Notes: generated by a model not told the origin, from the letters alone. Shown: positions 50,327 to 59,423, counted from the stretch's first letter. The stretch: 64,000 bases of DNA from Streptomyces sp. CBMA152 (GCF_014596475.1 NZ_MECJ01000023.1:1-64000), one strand, 5' to 3'. Numbers and translations: made by a program.

Positions 50327-52243
50327 GTGCCCACTCCCGTACCCCCGCGAGATCGCACCGACCAGCCGTGGCGCTCGGAGGGCGCGCCCCCGCCGCCTCC
50401 GCCGAAGCGGAAGATGCCCGGGGGCTGGGGCAGCCTGATCCTCACCGCTCTCGTCGTCTACCTGATCACCAATCTCATCCTGTCCTTCTTCAACGAGGGC
50501 AATGAGCCGACCCTGTCGTACACCGAGTTCAGCAAGCAGGTCGCGGCCGGGAACGTCGAGAAGATCTACGCCAAGGGCGACGCGATCCAGGGGCAGCTCA
50601 AGAGCGCGCAGGACCAGCCGAGCGGCGGTGGCAAGTACACGAAGTTCACCACCCAGCGGCCGACCTTCGCCGACGACGACCTGTGGGCGCAGCTGACCAA
50701 GCAGCAGGTCACGGTGACGGCCCAGCCGGTCGTCGAGCACCGCAGTTTTCTCTCCAACCTGCTGATCTCGCTCGCCCCGATGCTGCTGCTCGTCGTGCTG
50801 TGGCTGTTCATCGCCCGCCGGATGAGCGCGGGCCTCGGCGGCGGGATGCTGGGGCGCAAGGCGCCGCCCAGGCCCGTCGAGCTGACCGAGGACAAGCGGA
50901 CCACGTTCGAGGACGTGGCGGGCATCGACGAGGTGGAGGGCGAGCTCAACGACGTCGTGGACTTCCTCAAGAACCCGGACGCCTACCGGCGGATGGGCGC
51001 CAAGATGCCCGGCGGTGTGCTGCTCGCGGGCCCGCCCGGCACCGGCAAGACACTGCTGGCCCGGGCCGTGGCGGGGGAGGCGGGGGTGCCGTTCTTCTCC
51101 GCGTCGGCCTCGGAGTTCATCGAGATGATCGTGGGCGTGGGTGCCTCGCGCGTACGTGAACTCTTCGCCGAGGCGCGCAAGGTGGCCCCCGCGATCATCT
51201 TCATCGACGAGATCGACACCATCGGACGCGCGCGTGGCGGGGGCGCCGGGATGGGCGGGCACGACGAGCGCGAACAGACGCTCAACCAGATCCTCACCGA
51301 GATGGACGGGTTCTCCGGGTCCGAGGGCGTCGTGGTCATCGCCGCCACCAACCGGGCCGACGTGCTCGACCCGGCGCTCACCCGGCCCGGCAGATTCGAC
51401 AGGATCGTGCAGGTCAGCCCGCCCGACCGGGGCGGCCGCGAGTCGATCCTGAAGATCCACACCCGGGAGATCCCGATGGCCCCGGACGTCGACCTCGCCC
51501 AGCTGGCCCGCACCACCCCCGGCATGACCGGCGCCGAACTCGCCAACCTGGCCAACGAGGCGGCCCTGCTCGCCGTCAAACGCCGCCAGAGCGAGGTCAC
51601 CCATTCGGACCTCTCCGACGCGCTGGAGAAGGTGCAGCTCGGCGCGGTGCGGCCGCTGGTGATGCCGCAGGAGGAGCGCCGGCGCACCGCGTACCACGAG
51701 AGCGGCCACGCCCTGCTCGGCATGCTCCAGCCCGGCGCCGACCCCGTCCGCAAGATCACCATCGTGCCCCGGGGGAGGGCGCTGGGCGTCACGCTCTCCA
51801 CGCCCGACGCCGACAAGTACGCCTACACCGAGGACTATCTGCGCGGCCGGATCATCGGCGCGCTCGGCGGGATGGCGGCCGAGCACGTCGTCTTCGACGT
51901 CATCACGACGGGCGCCGAGAACGACCTCGAACAGGTCACCAACCTCGCGCGCGGCATGGTCGCCCGCTGGGGCATGAGCAAGAAGATCGGCCCACTCACC
52001 GCCCTGCCCAGCGACGCCCAGCAGGCGTACGGGCTCTCGGCCGCCCCGCAGACGCTGGACAACATCGACGGCGAGATGCGCCGCATCGTCGACGAGTGCT
52101 ACGCCGAGGCCTGCCGCCTGCTGCGCGACAACCGCGCCCGCCTGGACGCGCTGGCCGAGGCGCTGCTGCAGAACGAGACGCTGGAGGAGGAGGCCGCCTA
52201 CCGGGCTGCGGGCATCCCGCGCCTGGCCAAGAGCGAGTCCTGA
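50327..52243 (+). CDS. ftsH: FtsH-family ATP-dependent zinc metalloprotease
   Basis: 638 residues, membrane AAA+ protease. After a Pro-rich N-terminus there are two membrane segments (about 34-53 and 145-163) flanking an extracytoplasmic domain. The AAA module has Walker A GPPGTGKT (235-242), FIDEIDTIGRARG and the SRH region. The zinc site is HESGH (457-461), HEXXH with Ser in place of the usual Ala. The third zinc ligand Asp is in the AENDLEQ region. The GTG at 50327 follows AAGGAGAG. Streptomyces carry more than one FtsH, and this copy next to ffh is probably a paralogue rather than the sole enzyme. Confidence 0.95.
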   Translation: MPTPVPPRDRTDQPWRSEGAPPPPPPKRKMPGGWGSLILTALVVYLITNLILSFFNEGNEPTLSYTEFSKQVAAGNVEKIYAKGDAIQGQLKSAQDQPSGGGKYTKFTTQRPTFADDDLWAQLTKQQVTVTAQPVVEHRSFLSNLLISLAPMLLLVVLWLFIARRMSAGLGGGMLGRKAPPRPVELTEDKRTTFEDVAGIDEVEGELNDVVDFLKNPDAYRRMGAKMPGGVLLAGPPGTGKTLLARAVAGEAGVPFFSASASEFIEMIVGVGASRVRELFAEARKVAPAIIFIDEIDTIGRARGGGAGMGGHDEREQTLNQILTEMDGFSGSEGVVVIAATNRADVLDPALTRPGRFDRIVQVSPPDRGGRESILKIHTREIPMAPDVDLAQLARTTPGMTGAELANLANEAALLAVKRRQSEVTHSDLSDALEKVQLGAVRPLVMPQEERRRTAYHESGHALLGMLQPGADPVRKITIVPRGRALGVTLSTPDADKYAYTEDYLRGRIIGALGGMAAEHVVFDVITTGAENDLEQVTNLARGMVARWGMSKKIGPLTALPSDAQQAYGLSAAPQTLDNIDGEMRRIVDECYAEACRLLRDNRARLDALAEALLQNETLEEEAAYRAAGIPRLAKSES

Positions 52244-52271
52244 CCCCTTTCCTACGGCGTACGCGCGTCTC

Positions 52272-53111
52272 TTACGGCGTACGCGCGATCAGGTACCGGA
52301 AAATGTTCGGCATCCACACGGTCGCGTCCCGGCGCAGATACGGGTGGAGCGCCTCGGTGAGCTCCTTGACCACCTGGACGTGGTCGGTCGCCCGCTCGGC
52401 CGCGTCGAACAGGCCCGTCGACAGCAGCCCGCGCACCGCGCTCTCCATGTCCGCGTAGCCGAACGGGCACGCCACCCGCCCCGACCCGTCGGGCCGCAGA
52501 CCGGCCCGGGACGCCACGTCCTCCAGGTCGTCGCGCAGGCTCGGCCGCCAGCGGGGCGCGTCGGTGAGGCGGGAGGCGATCCGCAGGACGCCGGAGGTGG
52601 CACACCGTTCCGGCGGGCCCCAGCCGGCCAGCACCACCGTGCCGCCGCGCTCCGCCAGCGGCACCGCGGCCGCGAGCGCCGGGGCCAGACCGTCGGAGTC
52701 GCCCGCCGCGCAGCCCACCGGTTCGAAGGCGGTCACGAGGTTGTACGGGGCCCCGTCGGGCCCTGCCGCAGCCGAGTCGTCCACCAGGCGGGTGCCGCCG
52801 CCGTCGCGGCCGCCGCCCCACACACCGTCCGGGAGCAGCCGTTCGCGGGCCAGCGACAGGCGCTCCGGGCGGCTGTCGACGCCCGTCACGCGCGCGCCGC
52901 GCGAGGCCGCGATCAACAGGGCGAGCCCGGAGCCGCAGCCCAGGCCCAGCAGCCGGGTGGCGGGTCCCACCTCCAGCCGCTCGTACACCGCTTCATAGAG
53001 CGGTACCAGCATCCGTTCCTGGATCTCGGCCCAGTCCCGGGCGCGGGCGCACGCCTGCGCCGGCGGGGCGGAGGCCGCCAAGGACTGATGCCGGACGAGC
53101 ACAGGTGTCAT
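52272..53111 (-). CDS. SAM-dependent methyltransferase
   Basis: 279 residues, class I methyltransferase. Motif I is LLGLGCGSGLALLIAA, with an acidic ribose ligand in VTGVDSRPERL. The middle is low in conservation, and the C-terminal SLRDDLEDVASRAGL / YADMESAVRGLLSTGLFDAAERATD is as in small-molecule methyltransferases. The ATG at 53111 is divergent from proS. The substrate is unknown. The stop is followed by a second copy of a short TTACGGCGTACGCGCG direct repeat. Confidence 0.88.
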   Translation of the reverse strand: MTPVLVRHQSLAASAPPAQACARARDWAEIQERMLVPLYEAVYERLEVGPATRLLGLGCGSGLALLIAASRGARVTGVDSRPERLSLARERLLPDGVWGGGRDGGGTRLVDDSAAAGPDGAPYNLVTAFEPVGCAAGDSDGLAPALAAAVPLAERGGTVVLAGWGPPERCATSGVLRIASRLTDAPRWRPSLRDDLEDVASRAGLRPDGSGRVACPFGYADMESAVRGLLSTGLFDAAERATDHVQVVKELTEALHPYLRRDATVWMPNIFRYLIARTP

Positions 53112-53276
53112 GGAAAGCGCCCCAATCCGCAGAAGAGGTCAGCCGTGCACTGAATGACAGCCCCCGTACACGTGCGGTCGCACTCCCCCCGTATGCCAGG
53201 GAACTCCGCATCCGCCACCGCGTCCAGAGGGAGGGCGATTCACGTTCGGGGCCGCCGGGCCCGTACCATTCGCGCC

Positions 53277-54689
53277 ATGGCAAAGGCACCCGTTCTCACG
53301 CCCCAGGCGGAAGACTTCCCCCGCTGGTACCAGGATCTGATCAACAAGGCCGAGCTCGCGGACAACGGTCCGGTGCGCGGCACCATGGTGATCCGACCGT
53401 ACGGCTACGGCCTGTGGGAGCGGATGCAGCAGGAGATGGACGCACGCATCAAGGACGCGGGCGCCCAGAACGCGTACTTCCCGCTCTTCATCCCCCAGTC
53501 TTACCTGACTCGCGAGGCGGAGCACGTCGAGGGCTTCGCGCCCGAGCTCGCGGTGGTCACGCACGGTGGCGGCAAGGAGCTCGAAGAGCCCGTCGTGGTG
53601 CGCCCCACCTCCGAGACGATCATCAACGACTACTTCTCCAAGTGGGTGCAGAGCTACCGGGACCTGCCGCTGCTCATCAACCAGTGGGCCAACGTGGTCC
53701 GTTGGGAGATGCGGCCGCGCGTCTTCCTCCGTACGAGTGAGTTCCTCTGGCAGGAGGGCCACACCGCGCACGCTTCTTATGAAGACGCCCGCGACTACGC
53801 GGCGCGCATCCACAAGGACGTGTACGCGGACTTCATGATCAACGTGCTGGGCATCGACGTGGTCCTCGGCCGCAAGACGCCCAAGGAGCGCTTCGCCGGC
53901 GCCATCAACACCCTCACGCTCGAAGGCATGATGGGCGACGGCAAGGCCCTGCAGATGGGCACCAGCCACGAGCTGGGCACCAACTTCGCCAAGGCCTTCA
54001 ACACCCAGTACCTGTCCAAGGACGGCAAGCAGGAACTCGTCTGGCAGACCTCCTGGGGCGTCTCCACCCGCATGGTCGGCGGTCTGATCATGTCGCACGG
54101 CGACGACAACGGCCTGCGCGTGCCGCCGCGGCTCGCCTCCGTCCAGGTCGTCGTCATGGCCATCAAGGGCGACGAGGCCGTCGCCAAGGTCCGCGAGCTC
54201 GGTGACCGCCTGAAGGCCGCGGGCATCCGCGTGCAGGTCGACGACCGTGTGGACACCCCGTTCGGCCGCCGCGCGGTGGACTGGGAGCTCAAGGGCGTGC
54301 CCGTACGCGTCGAGATCGGCCCGCGCGACCTGGAGGCCGGCACCGCGATGCTGGCCCGCCGCATCCCCGGCGGCAAGGAGCCCGTCTCCATCGACGCGCT
54401 CGCCGAACTGCTGCCCACCGTCCTCGAAGAGGACCAGGCGCAGCTGCTGCGCGAGTCCCGCGAGCGCCGCGAAGCCCGTACGAGTGAGGTCGCCACCATC
54501 GAGGAGGCCGCCGAGGCCGCCACCTCCGGCGGCTGGGCGCGCATCCCGTGGGCGACGCTCGGCGCCGAGGGCGAGGCCAAGCTGGCCGAGCAGGCGGTGT
54601 CCGTACGGTGTCTGGTCGCCGAGGACGGGTCGGTCCCCGAGGCCGACGACGCACCCGGTACCGTCGCGATCGTCGCGCGCGCGTACTGA
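53277..54689 (+). CDS. proS: Proline--tRNA ligase, archaeal/eukaryote-like type (ProS type 3)
   Basis: 470 residues, class II synthetase. Core motifs: motif 2 region FLRTSEFLWQEGHTAHASYEDA, RPTSETIINDYFSKW, motif 3 and the anticodon domain (SVQVVVMAIKGDEAVAKVRE), with the C-terminal ending IVARAY that is diagnostic of the archaeal-type enzyme. It lacks the large editing insertion of the long bacterial ProRS. Streptomyces usually also carries a bacterial-type proS elsewhere, so this copy may be a second, perhaps inhibitor-tolerant enzyme; that is inference. The ATG at 53277 (MAKAPVLTPQ) is typical. Confidence 0.93.
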   Translation: MAKAPVLTPQAEDFPRWYQDLINKAELADNGPVRGTMVIRPYGYGLWERMQQEMDARIKDAGAQNAYFPLFIPQSYLTREAEHVEGFAPELAVVTHGGGKELEEPVVVRPTSETIINDYFSKWVQSYRDLPLLINQWANVVRWEMRPRVFLRTSEFLWQEGHTAHASYEDARDYAARIHKDVYADFMINVLGIDVVLGRKTPKERFAGAINTLTLEGMMGDGKALQMGTSHELGTNFAKAFNTQYLSKDGKQELVWQTSWGVSTRMVGGLIMSHGDDNGLRVPPRLASVQVVVMAIKGDEAVAKVRELGDRLKAAGIRVQVDDRVDTPFGRRAVDWELKGVPVRVEIGPRDLEAGTAMLARRIPGGKEPVSIDALAELLPTVLEEDQAQLLRESRERREARTSEVATIEEAAEAATSGGWARIPWATLGAEGEAKLAEQAVSVRCLVAEDGSVPEADDAPGTVAIVARAY

Positions 54690-54903
54690 CGGCCCACCGG
54701 CCCGTCCCGGTCGGCCGAAAACGCCTCTTGCGCAACGGCCGGTTCCCGTAATCCCGGCGCGTGGACATCATCTACGCGCCGGGGCGTACGCGCCGCTACG
54801 TACTACCTTGGTGTGAGCTGTGAGGCTTCTCCGCAGATCAGCGCACCCGCCCTCGTCCGGACGCATCAACGGCAACTGACGGGTACGTGCAAATTATTTG
54901 GGA

Positions 54904-54929
54904 TGCCCCGGAATAGGAACACCGGGGCA
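54904..54929 (+). terminator. Hairpin between proS and the HEXXH protein gene
   Basis: 8-bp arms TGCCCCGG/CCGGGGCA around a 10-base loop. It lies 21 bases before the next start codon, so it may equally be a leader structure or operator. Confidence 0.4.
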
Positions 54930-54949
54930 CTCCGGCTCGTTGTCACGAC

Positions 54950-55543
54950 GTGAGCACGACACCACCTGTTCTCGCCGCAGAGCTGGCGCAGGCGTGGGCC
55001 GACATTCAGCGGTACCACCCCGAGCTGCCCGACCTTGCCGCGCCCGAGTCCCTGATCGGAGAGTCCTCGTCCGCCTGTGGCGCCGAGCTCTCCTTCGAGC
55101 GACTGCTTCATGAAGCAGTCCACGGCATTGCCGCCGCCCGGGGTGTCCGCGACACCTCCCGGGCCGGCCGCTACCACAACCGCAGATTCCTGGCCATCGC
55201 CGAGGAGTTGGGCCTGGACCATCCCGAGGAGCCGCACCCCAGCAGCGGATTCTCGCTGGTCGCGCTGAACCCCGAGGCACGGCGCCGCTACCGGCCGACC
55301 ATCGAACGGCTCCAGCGCGCCCTGAAGGCCCACACCGTCGCCACGGCCGCCGACACCAAGCGCTCCTTCAGAGGACCGGCCGCCCGGCACGGCTCCTCCG
55401 GCGGCGGCGTGCGCGTCAAGGCGGTCTGCGACTGCGGCCGCAATGTGCGCGTCGTCCCGTCCGTGCTCGCCCAGGCGCCGATCGTCTGCGGCGGCTGCGG
55501 CAAGCCGTTCCGTATCCCCGAGGTCGTGGCAGCGGCGAGCTGA
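54950..55543 (+). CDS. HEXXH-motif protein with C-terminal zinc ribbon
   Basis: 197 residues from GTG 54950. HEAVHG (54-59) is a metalloprotease-type HEXXH, followed about 40 residues on by an acidic helix; the C-terminus has CDCGRN and CGGCGK, a four-cysteine zinc ribbon. The order resembles SprT-like proteins, which combine an HEXXH domain and a zinc ribbon, though overall similarity is weak. No signal peptide, so cytosolic. It stands alone before rpsP. Function not established. Confidence 0.78.
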   Translation: MSTTPPVLAAELAQAWADIQRYHPELPDLAAPESLIGESSSACGAELSFERLLHEAVHGIAAARGVRDTSRAGRYHNRRFLAIAEELGLDHPEEPHPSSGFSLVALNPEARRRYRPTIERLQRALKAHTVATAADTKRSFRGPAARHGSSGGGVRVKAVCDCGRNVRVVPSVLAQAPIVCGGCGKPFRIPEVVAAAS

Positions 55544-55788
55544 TCCCGGGCCGGCTGCCGGACGATCCGCGCAGCCGCCGGTCAGCCGCCGCCCGGCCGC
55601 CCGGGGGTGCCCCACGGACCCCCGGCGTGCGCGGCGCCGGCATGTGGCACAATGACTAGCTGTACTCGACAGCCGCATAGGAACCCTCTCGCCTCCGGCT
55701 GACGCGTCCATCGGGCACTTTGAGTACCGCAACCCCACGTGGCATCCCGTTGTGCCCCACCACGTCAAGACCAGGAGACACCACTCCA

Positions 55789-56229
55789 GTGGCAGTCAAG
55801 ATCAAGCTCAAGCGCCTCGGCAAGATTCGCCAGCCGCACTACCGCATCGTCATCGCCGACTCGCGCACCCGCCGCGATGGCCGCGCGATCGAGGAAATCG
55901 GTCTGTACCACCCGACGTACAACCCGTCGCGCATCGAGGTCGACTCGGAGCGCGCCCAGTACTGGCTGTCCGTCGGCGCCCAGCCGACCGAGCCGGTCCT
56001 CGCCATCCTGAAGCTCACCGGCGACTGGCAGAAGCACAAGGGCCTGCCGGCCCCCGCGCCGCTGCTGCAGCCGGTCACGAAGGAGAGCAAGCGCCGCTCC
56101 TTCGACGAGTTCGCCAAGTCCCTCGAGGGCGACGACGCCAAGGGTGAGGCCATCACCCCCAAGGCCAAGAAGGCTGACAAGAAGGCGGACGAGGCTCCGG
56201 CCGACGCCGCCGAGTCGACCGAGGCCTGA
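55789..56229 (+). CDS. rpsP: 30S ribosomal protein S16
   Basis: 146 residues from GTG 55789 (AVKIKLKRLGKIRQPHYRIV). Residues 1-85 are the S16 core; a Lys/Ala/Glu-rich tail of about 60 residues is an actinobacterial extension. An AGGAG site lies upstream. First gene of the rpsP-khpA-rimM-trmD-rplS series; the KH-domain gene starts 2 bases after its stop. Confidence 0.98.
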   Translation: MAVKIKLKRLGKIRQPHYRIVIADSRTRRDGRAIEEIGLYHPTYNPSRIEVDSERAQYWLSVGAQPTEPVLAILKLTGDWQKHKGLPAPAPLLQPVTKESKRRSFDEFAKSLEGDDAKGEAITPKAKKADKKADEAPADAAESTEA

Positions 56230-56231
56230 GC

Positions 56232-56471
56232 ATGCTCGAGGAGGCTCTTGAGCACCTCGTGAAGGGCATCGTCGACAACCCCGACGACGTGCAGGTTGCC
56301 TCGCGCACCCTGCGCCGCGGGCGCGTGCTGGAGGTCCGGGTCCACCCCGACGACCTCGGCAAGGTGATCGGCCGCAACGGCCGCACCGCTCGCGCCCTGC
56401 GGACCGTCGTGGGGGCGCTCGGTGGCCGTGGCATCCGCGTCGACCTCGTCGACGTGGACCAGGTCCACTGA
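56232..56471 (+). CDS. khpA: KH-domain RNA-binding protein KhpA
   Basis: 79 residues. A single KH domain with the GXXG loop in VIGRNGRTARALRTVV. RNA chaperone-like partner in ribosome maturation, conserved between rpsP and rimM in Gram-positive bacteria. The ATG at 56232 is coupled to rpsP by a 2-base gap. Confidence 0.95.
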   Translation: MLEEALEHLVKGIVDNPDDVQVASRTLRRGRVLEVRVHPDDLGKVIGRNGRTARALRTVVGALGGRGIRVDLVDVDQVH

Positions 56472-56505
56472 AAAATCTGGTCGTTTCATTGTGATGCGCC
56501 GGCTC

Positions 56506-56537
56506 GGGCCGGGGAGGGCTTCGGCCAGCCCCGGCCC
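56506..56537 (+). terminator. Hairpin between khpA and rimM
   Basis: 9-bp arms GGGCCGGGG/CCCCGGCCC around a 14-base, partly paired loop. It may attenuate read-through into rimM. Confidence 0.55.
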
Positions 56538-56543
56538 GCAGTC

Positions 56544-56590
56544 GTCTGTAGAACACACACGTCTGCAGAGCAACGCGTCTTTAGAACACA
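56544..56590 (+). repeat. Three imperfect tandem repeats in the rimM leader
   Basis: GTCTGTAGAACACA (56544-56557), GTCTGCAGAGCAAC (56561-56574) and GTCTTTAGAACACA (56577-56590), period 16-17 bases, ending 51 bases before the rimM start. Function unknown. Confidence 0.7.
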
Positions 56591-56641
56591 GGCGTTTTCC
56601 GAGCACATGCCGCAGGGCACCCGACAGGAGAGTTGAACGAC

Positions 56642-57268
56642 GTGCAGCTGGTAGTCGCGCGGGTCGGCCGCGCCCACGGCATCAAGGGCGAGGTCACCGT
56701 CGAGGTGCGCACCGACGAGCCGGAGCTGCGGCTCGCGCCCGGCGCCGTACTGGCCACGGACCCGGCGTCCACCGGGCCGCTCACCATCGAGACGGGCCGC
56801 GTCCACAGCGGCCGGCTGCTGCTGCGCTTCGCGGGCGTGCACGACCGCACCGCCGCCGAGGCGCTGCGCAACACGCTGCTCATCGCCGACGTGGACCCGG
56901 AGATGCGTCCCGAAGAGGACGACGAGTACTACGACCACCAGCTCATCGACCTCGACGTGGTCCTCGCCGACGGCACCGAGGTCGGCCGGATCACCGAGAT
57001 CTCGCACCTGCCGTCGCAGGACCTGTTCATCGTGGAGCGCCCCGACGGCACCGAGGTCATGATCCCGTTCGTCGGCGAGATCGTCGCCGAGATCGACCTG
57101 GACGAGCAGCGGGCCGTCATCACGCCGCCGCCCGGCCTGATCGACGACCGCGCGGAGATCGTCTCCACCCGGGACGCCGAGGCGGAAGCCGCGGCCGAAG
57201 CCGAGGCGGCCTCGGCCAAGGAATCCGGCGAGGACTCCATCAAGGACTCCAGCGGGGACGACGCCTGA
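56642..57268 (+). CDS. rimM: Ribosome maturation factor RimM
   Basis: 208 residues from GTG 56642 (QLVVARVGRAHGIKGEVTVE). The N-terminal RimM barrel (1-85) and PRC-barrel (about 95-165, YYDHQLIDLDVV, VMIPFVGEIV) are complete; an acidic Ala/Glu tail follows. A TTG at 56633 three bases after GGAGAG is a poorer start. It assists 30S maturation by binding S19. It overlaps trmD by one base. Confidence 0.96.
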   Translation: MQLVVARVGRAHGIKGEVTVEVRTDEPELRLAPGAVLATDPASTGPLTIETGRVHSGRLLLRFAGVHDRTAAEALRNTLLIADVDPEMRPEEDDEYYDHQLIDLDVVLADGTEVGRITEISHLPSQDLFIVERPDGTEVMIPFVGEIVAEIDLDEQRAVITPPPGLIDDRAEIVSTRDAEAEAAAEAEAASAKESGEDSIKDSSGDDA

Positions 57269-58089
57269 TGCGGCTCGACGTCGTCACGATCTTCCCCGAG
57301 TACCTGGAACCGCTGAACGTCTCCCTCGTCGGCAAGGCACGCGCGCGTGGCCAGCTCGACGTCCAGGTGCACGACCTGCGGCAGTGGACGCATGACCGGC
57401 ACAACACGGTCGACGACACCCCGTACGGCGGCGGCCCCGGCATGGTCATGAAGACCGACCCGTGGGGCGACTGCCTCGACGACACGCTCGCGAGCGGGTA
57501 CGAGGCGGGCGCGCACGGCCCCGTCATGGTCGTGCCCACGCCCAGCGGGCGCCCCTTCACCCAGGAACTCGCCGTCGAGCTCTCCGCCAAGCCGTGGCTG
57601 ATCTTCACGCCCGCGCGCTACGAGGGCATCGACCGCCGCGTCATGGACGAGTACGCGACCCGGATGCCGGTGTACGAGGTGTCCATCGGCGACTACGTCC
57701 TGGCGGGCGGGGAAGCCGCCGTACTGGTGATCACCGAGGCCGTGGCGCGACTGCTGCCCGGCGTGCTCGGCAACGCCGAGTCCCACCGCGACGACTCCTT
57801 CGCCCCCGGCGCCATGGCCAACCTCCTGGAGGGCCCGGTCTACACCAAGCCCCCCGAGTGGCGCGGCCGCGGCATCCCGGACGTCCTGCTCAGCGGCCAC
57901 CACGGCAAGATCGCCCGGTGGCGCCGCGACGAGGCGTTCCGGCGCACCGCCGAGAACCGGCCCGACCTGATCGAGCGGTGCGAGGCGTCCGCCTTCGACA
58001 AGAAGGACCGCGAAACGCTGAGCATCATGGGCTGGCAGCCCACCGACGACGGCCGATTTTGGCGCAGGCCCCGAGCCGTGGAAGAATAG
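57268..58089 (+). CDS. trmD: tRNA (guanine(37)-N1)-methyltransferase
   Basis: 273 residues, SPOUT-class enzyme methylating G37 next to the anticodon, which prevents frameshifting. N-terminal MRLDVVTIFPEYLEPLNVS, ARYEGIDRRV and the knot region YEVSIGDYVLAGGEAAVLV are intact. The ATG shares a base with the rimM stop. Normal length. Confidence 0.98.
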   Translation: MRLDVVTIFPEYLEPLNVSLVGKARARGQLDVQVHDLRQWTHDRHNTVDDTPYGGGPGMVMKTDPWGDCLDDTLASGYEAGAHGPVMVVPTPSGRPFTQELAVELSAKPWLIFTPARYEGIDRRVMDEYATRMPVYEVSIGDYVLAGGEAAVLVITEAVARLLPGVLGNAESHRDDSFAPGAMANLLEGPVYTKPPEWRGRGIPDVLLSGHHGKIARWRRDEAFRRTAENRPDLIERCEASAFDKKDRETLSIMGWQPTDDGRFWRRPRAVEE

Positions 58090-58221
58090 GCGGCTGCTGT
58101 ACGCCCGACTGCGCCCCTGCCACAGGGGGACCGTCGCACACCGGGTGGCACAGCTCCCGAACTCTCATCGAAAACCCGCCCGGCGACCTGTGGCGTCGTG
58201 CGAAGAAAGCAGACGAAGAAC

Positions 58222-58572
58222 ATGTCTCACCTGCTCGACTCCGTCAACGCGGCCACGCTGCGCTCCGACGTCCCGGCCTTCCGCCCCGGTGACACCGTCA
58301 ACGTTCACGTCCGCGTGATCGAGGGCAACCGCTCCCGTATCCAGCAGTTCAAGGGTGTCGTCATCCGCCGTCAGGGCTCGGGCGTCTCCGAGACCTTCAC
58401 GGTCCGCAAGGTCTCCTTCTCCGTCGGCGTCGAGCGCACCTTCCCGGTGAACTCCCCGATCTTCGAGAAGATCGAGCTCGTCACCCGCGGTGACGTCCGC
58501 CGCGCGAAGCTGTACTACCTGCGCGAGCTCCGCGGCAAGGCCGCGAAGATCAAGGAGAAGCGCGACAACTGA
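58222..58572 (+). CDS. rplS: 50S ribosomal protein L19
   Basis: 116 residues, full-length L19 (FRPGDTVNVHVRVIEGNRSR, RIQQFKGVVIRRQGSGVSET). The ATG at 58222 follows a GAAGAA stretch; an upstream GTG-initiated extension (58198) has no family support. Last ribosomal gene of the series, closed by a hairpin at 58585-58604. Confidence 0.98.
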   Translation: MSHLLDSVNAATLRSDVPAFRPGDTVNVHVRVIEGNRSRIQQFKGVVIRRQGSGVSETFTVRKVSFSVGVERTFPVNSPIFEKIELVTRGDVRRAKLYYLRELRGKAAKIKEKRDN

Positions 58573-58584
58573 GCTCAGGCTCGG

Positions 58585-58604
58585 GGGTGAGCCACCGCTC
58601 ACCC
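58585..58604 (+). terminator. Hairpin after rplS
   Basis: 8-bp stem GGGTGAGC/GCTCACCC with a 4-base loop 12 bases after the rplS stop. No T-tract. Confidence 0.6.
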
Positions 58605-58649
58605 ACTCGCGTACGGGTCCACAGGCCGGGCGGATAGGCTCTGCCCCCG

Positions 58650-59423
58650 ATGGACACCGAAGCACAGCACACGGAGCGCGACCTCCCCTCCACCCCTCAG
58701 CCGGGGCCGGAGCGGGGGTCGCGCTCCGCGCGTTTTCCCGCCCTCGCCGGCCACCTGGAAGGGCCCTGGCGCAAGGCCGTGGCCCTGCTCGCGCTGTGCC
58801 TGGTCTTCCTGCTGCTGCTCAGCCACTTCGTCGTCCAGCCCTTCGTCATCCCCAGCGGCTCCATGGAACCCACCCTGAAGGTGGGCGACCGGGTGCTCGT
58901 CGACAAGCTGGCGTACCGTTTCGGCGGCCATCCCGCGCGCGGTGACGTCGTCGTCTTCGACGGCCGGGGCTCGTTCACGGACGAGCCGCCGGAGGGGAAC
59001 TGGGTGGGCAGGGCCCTTCGTTCAGCGGTTGCGTCCCTCGGGCTTCGTGAGTCCGAGGGGAACGTGTACGTGAAGCGCGTCGTCGGTGTCGGCGGCGACC
59101 GGATCGTGTGCTGCGACAAGGGCGGGAGGCTCCGGGTGAACGGGACACCGGTGACCGAGGAGTACGTGTACCCGGGCGACACCCCGTCCCAGGTGCCGTT
59201 CGACATCGTCGTGCCCGACGGCACCCTGTTCGTCCTGGGCGACCACCGCTCCCACTCCAGCGACTCCCGCGACCACCTGGGCTCACCGGGCGGCGGCATG
59301 GTGCCGGTCGACCATGTGGTGGGGCGCGTCGACTGGATCGGCTGGCCCGTCGGCCGCTGGTCGCAGGTTCCCGGCTCTGGCGCCTTCGCGCGCGTGGGCT
59401 CACCGGGCGGCGCCCATGGGTAA
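58650..59423 (+). CDS. sipW: Type I signal peptidase SipW
   Basis: 257 residues. One N-terminal membrane segment (about 43-63), then the catalytic serine S71 in PSGSMEPT and lysine K142 in VKRVVGVGGD, and box E GDHRSHSSDSR. There is no C-terminal membrane anchor, unlike the last two enzymes of the cluster. It cleaves Sec/Tat signal peptides outside the membrane. First of four consecutive paralogues; it overlaps the next by 8 bases. Confidence 0.95.
   Translation: MDTEAQHTERDLPSTPQPGPERGSRSARFPALAGHLEGPWRKAVALLALCLVFLLLLSHFVVQPFVIPSGSMEPTLKVGDRVLVDKLAYRFGGHPARGDVVVFDGRGSFTDEPPEGNWVGRALRSAVASLGLRESEGNVYVKRVVGVGGDRIVCCDKGGRLRVNGTPVTEEYVYPGDTPSQVPFDIVVPDGTLFVLGDHRSHSSDSRDHLGSPGGGMVPVDHVVGRVDWIGWPVGRWSQVPGSGAFARVGSPGGAHG

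Noticed and set aside
54722..54949. Possible small gene between proS and the HEXXH protein
   Set aside because: No frame with a ribosome site and coding-like composition; only a weak hairpin is visible.
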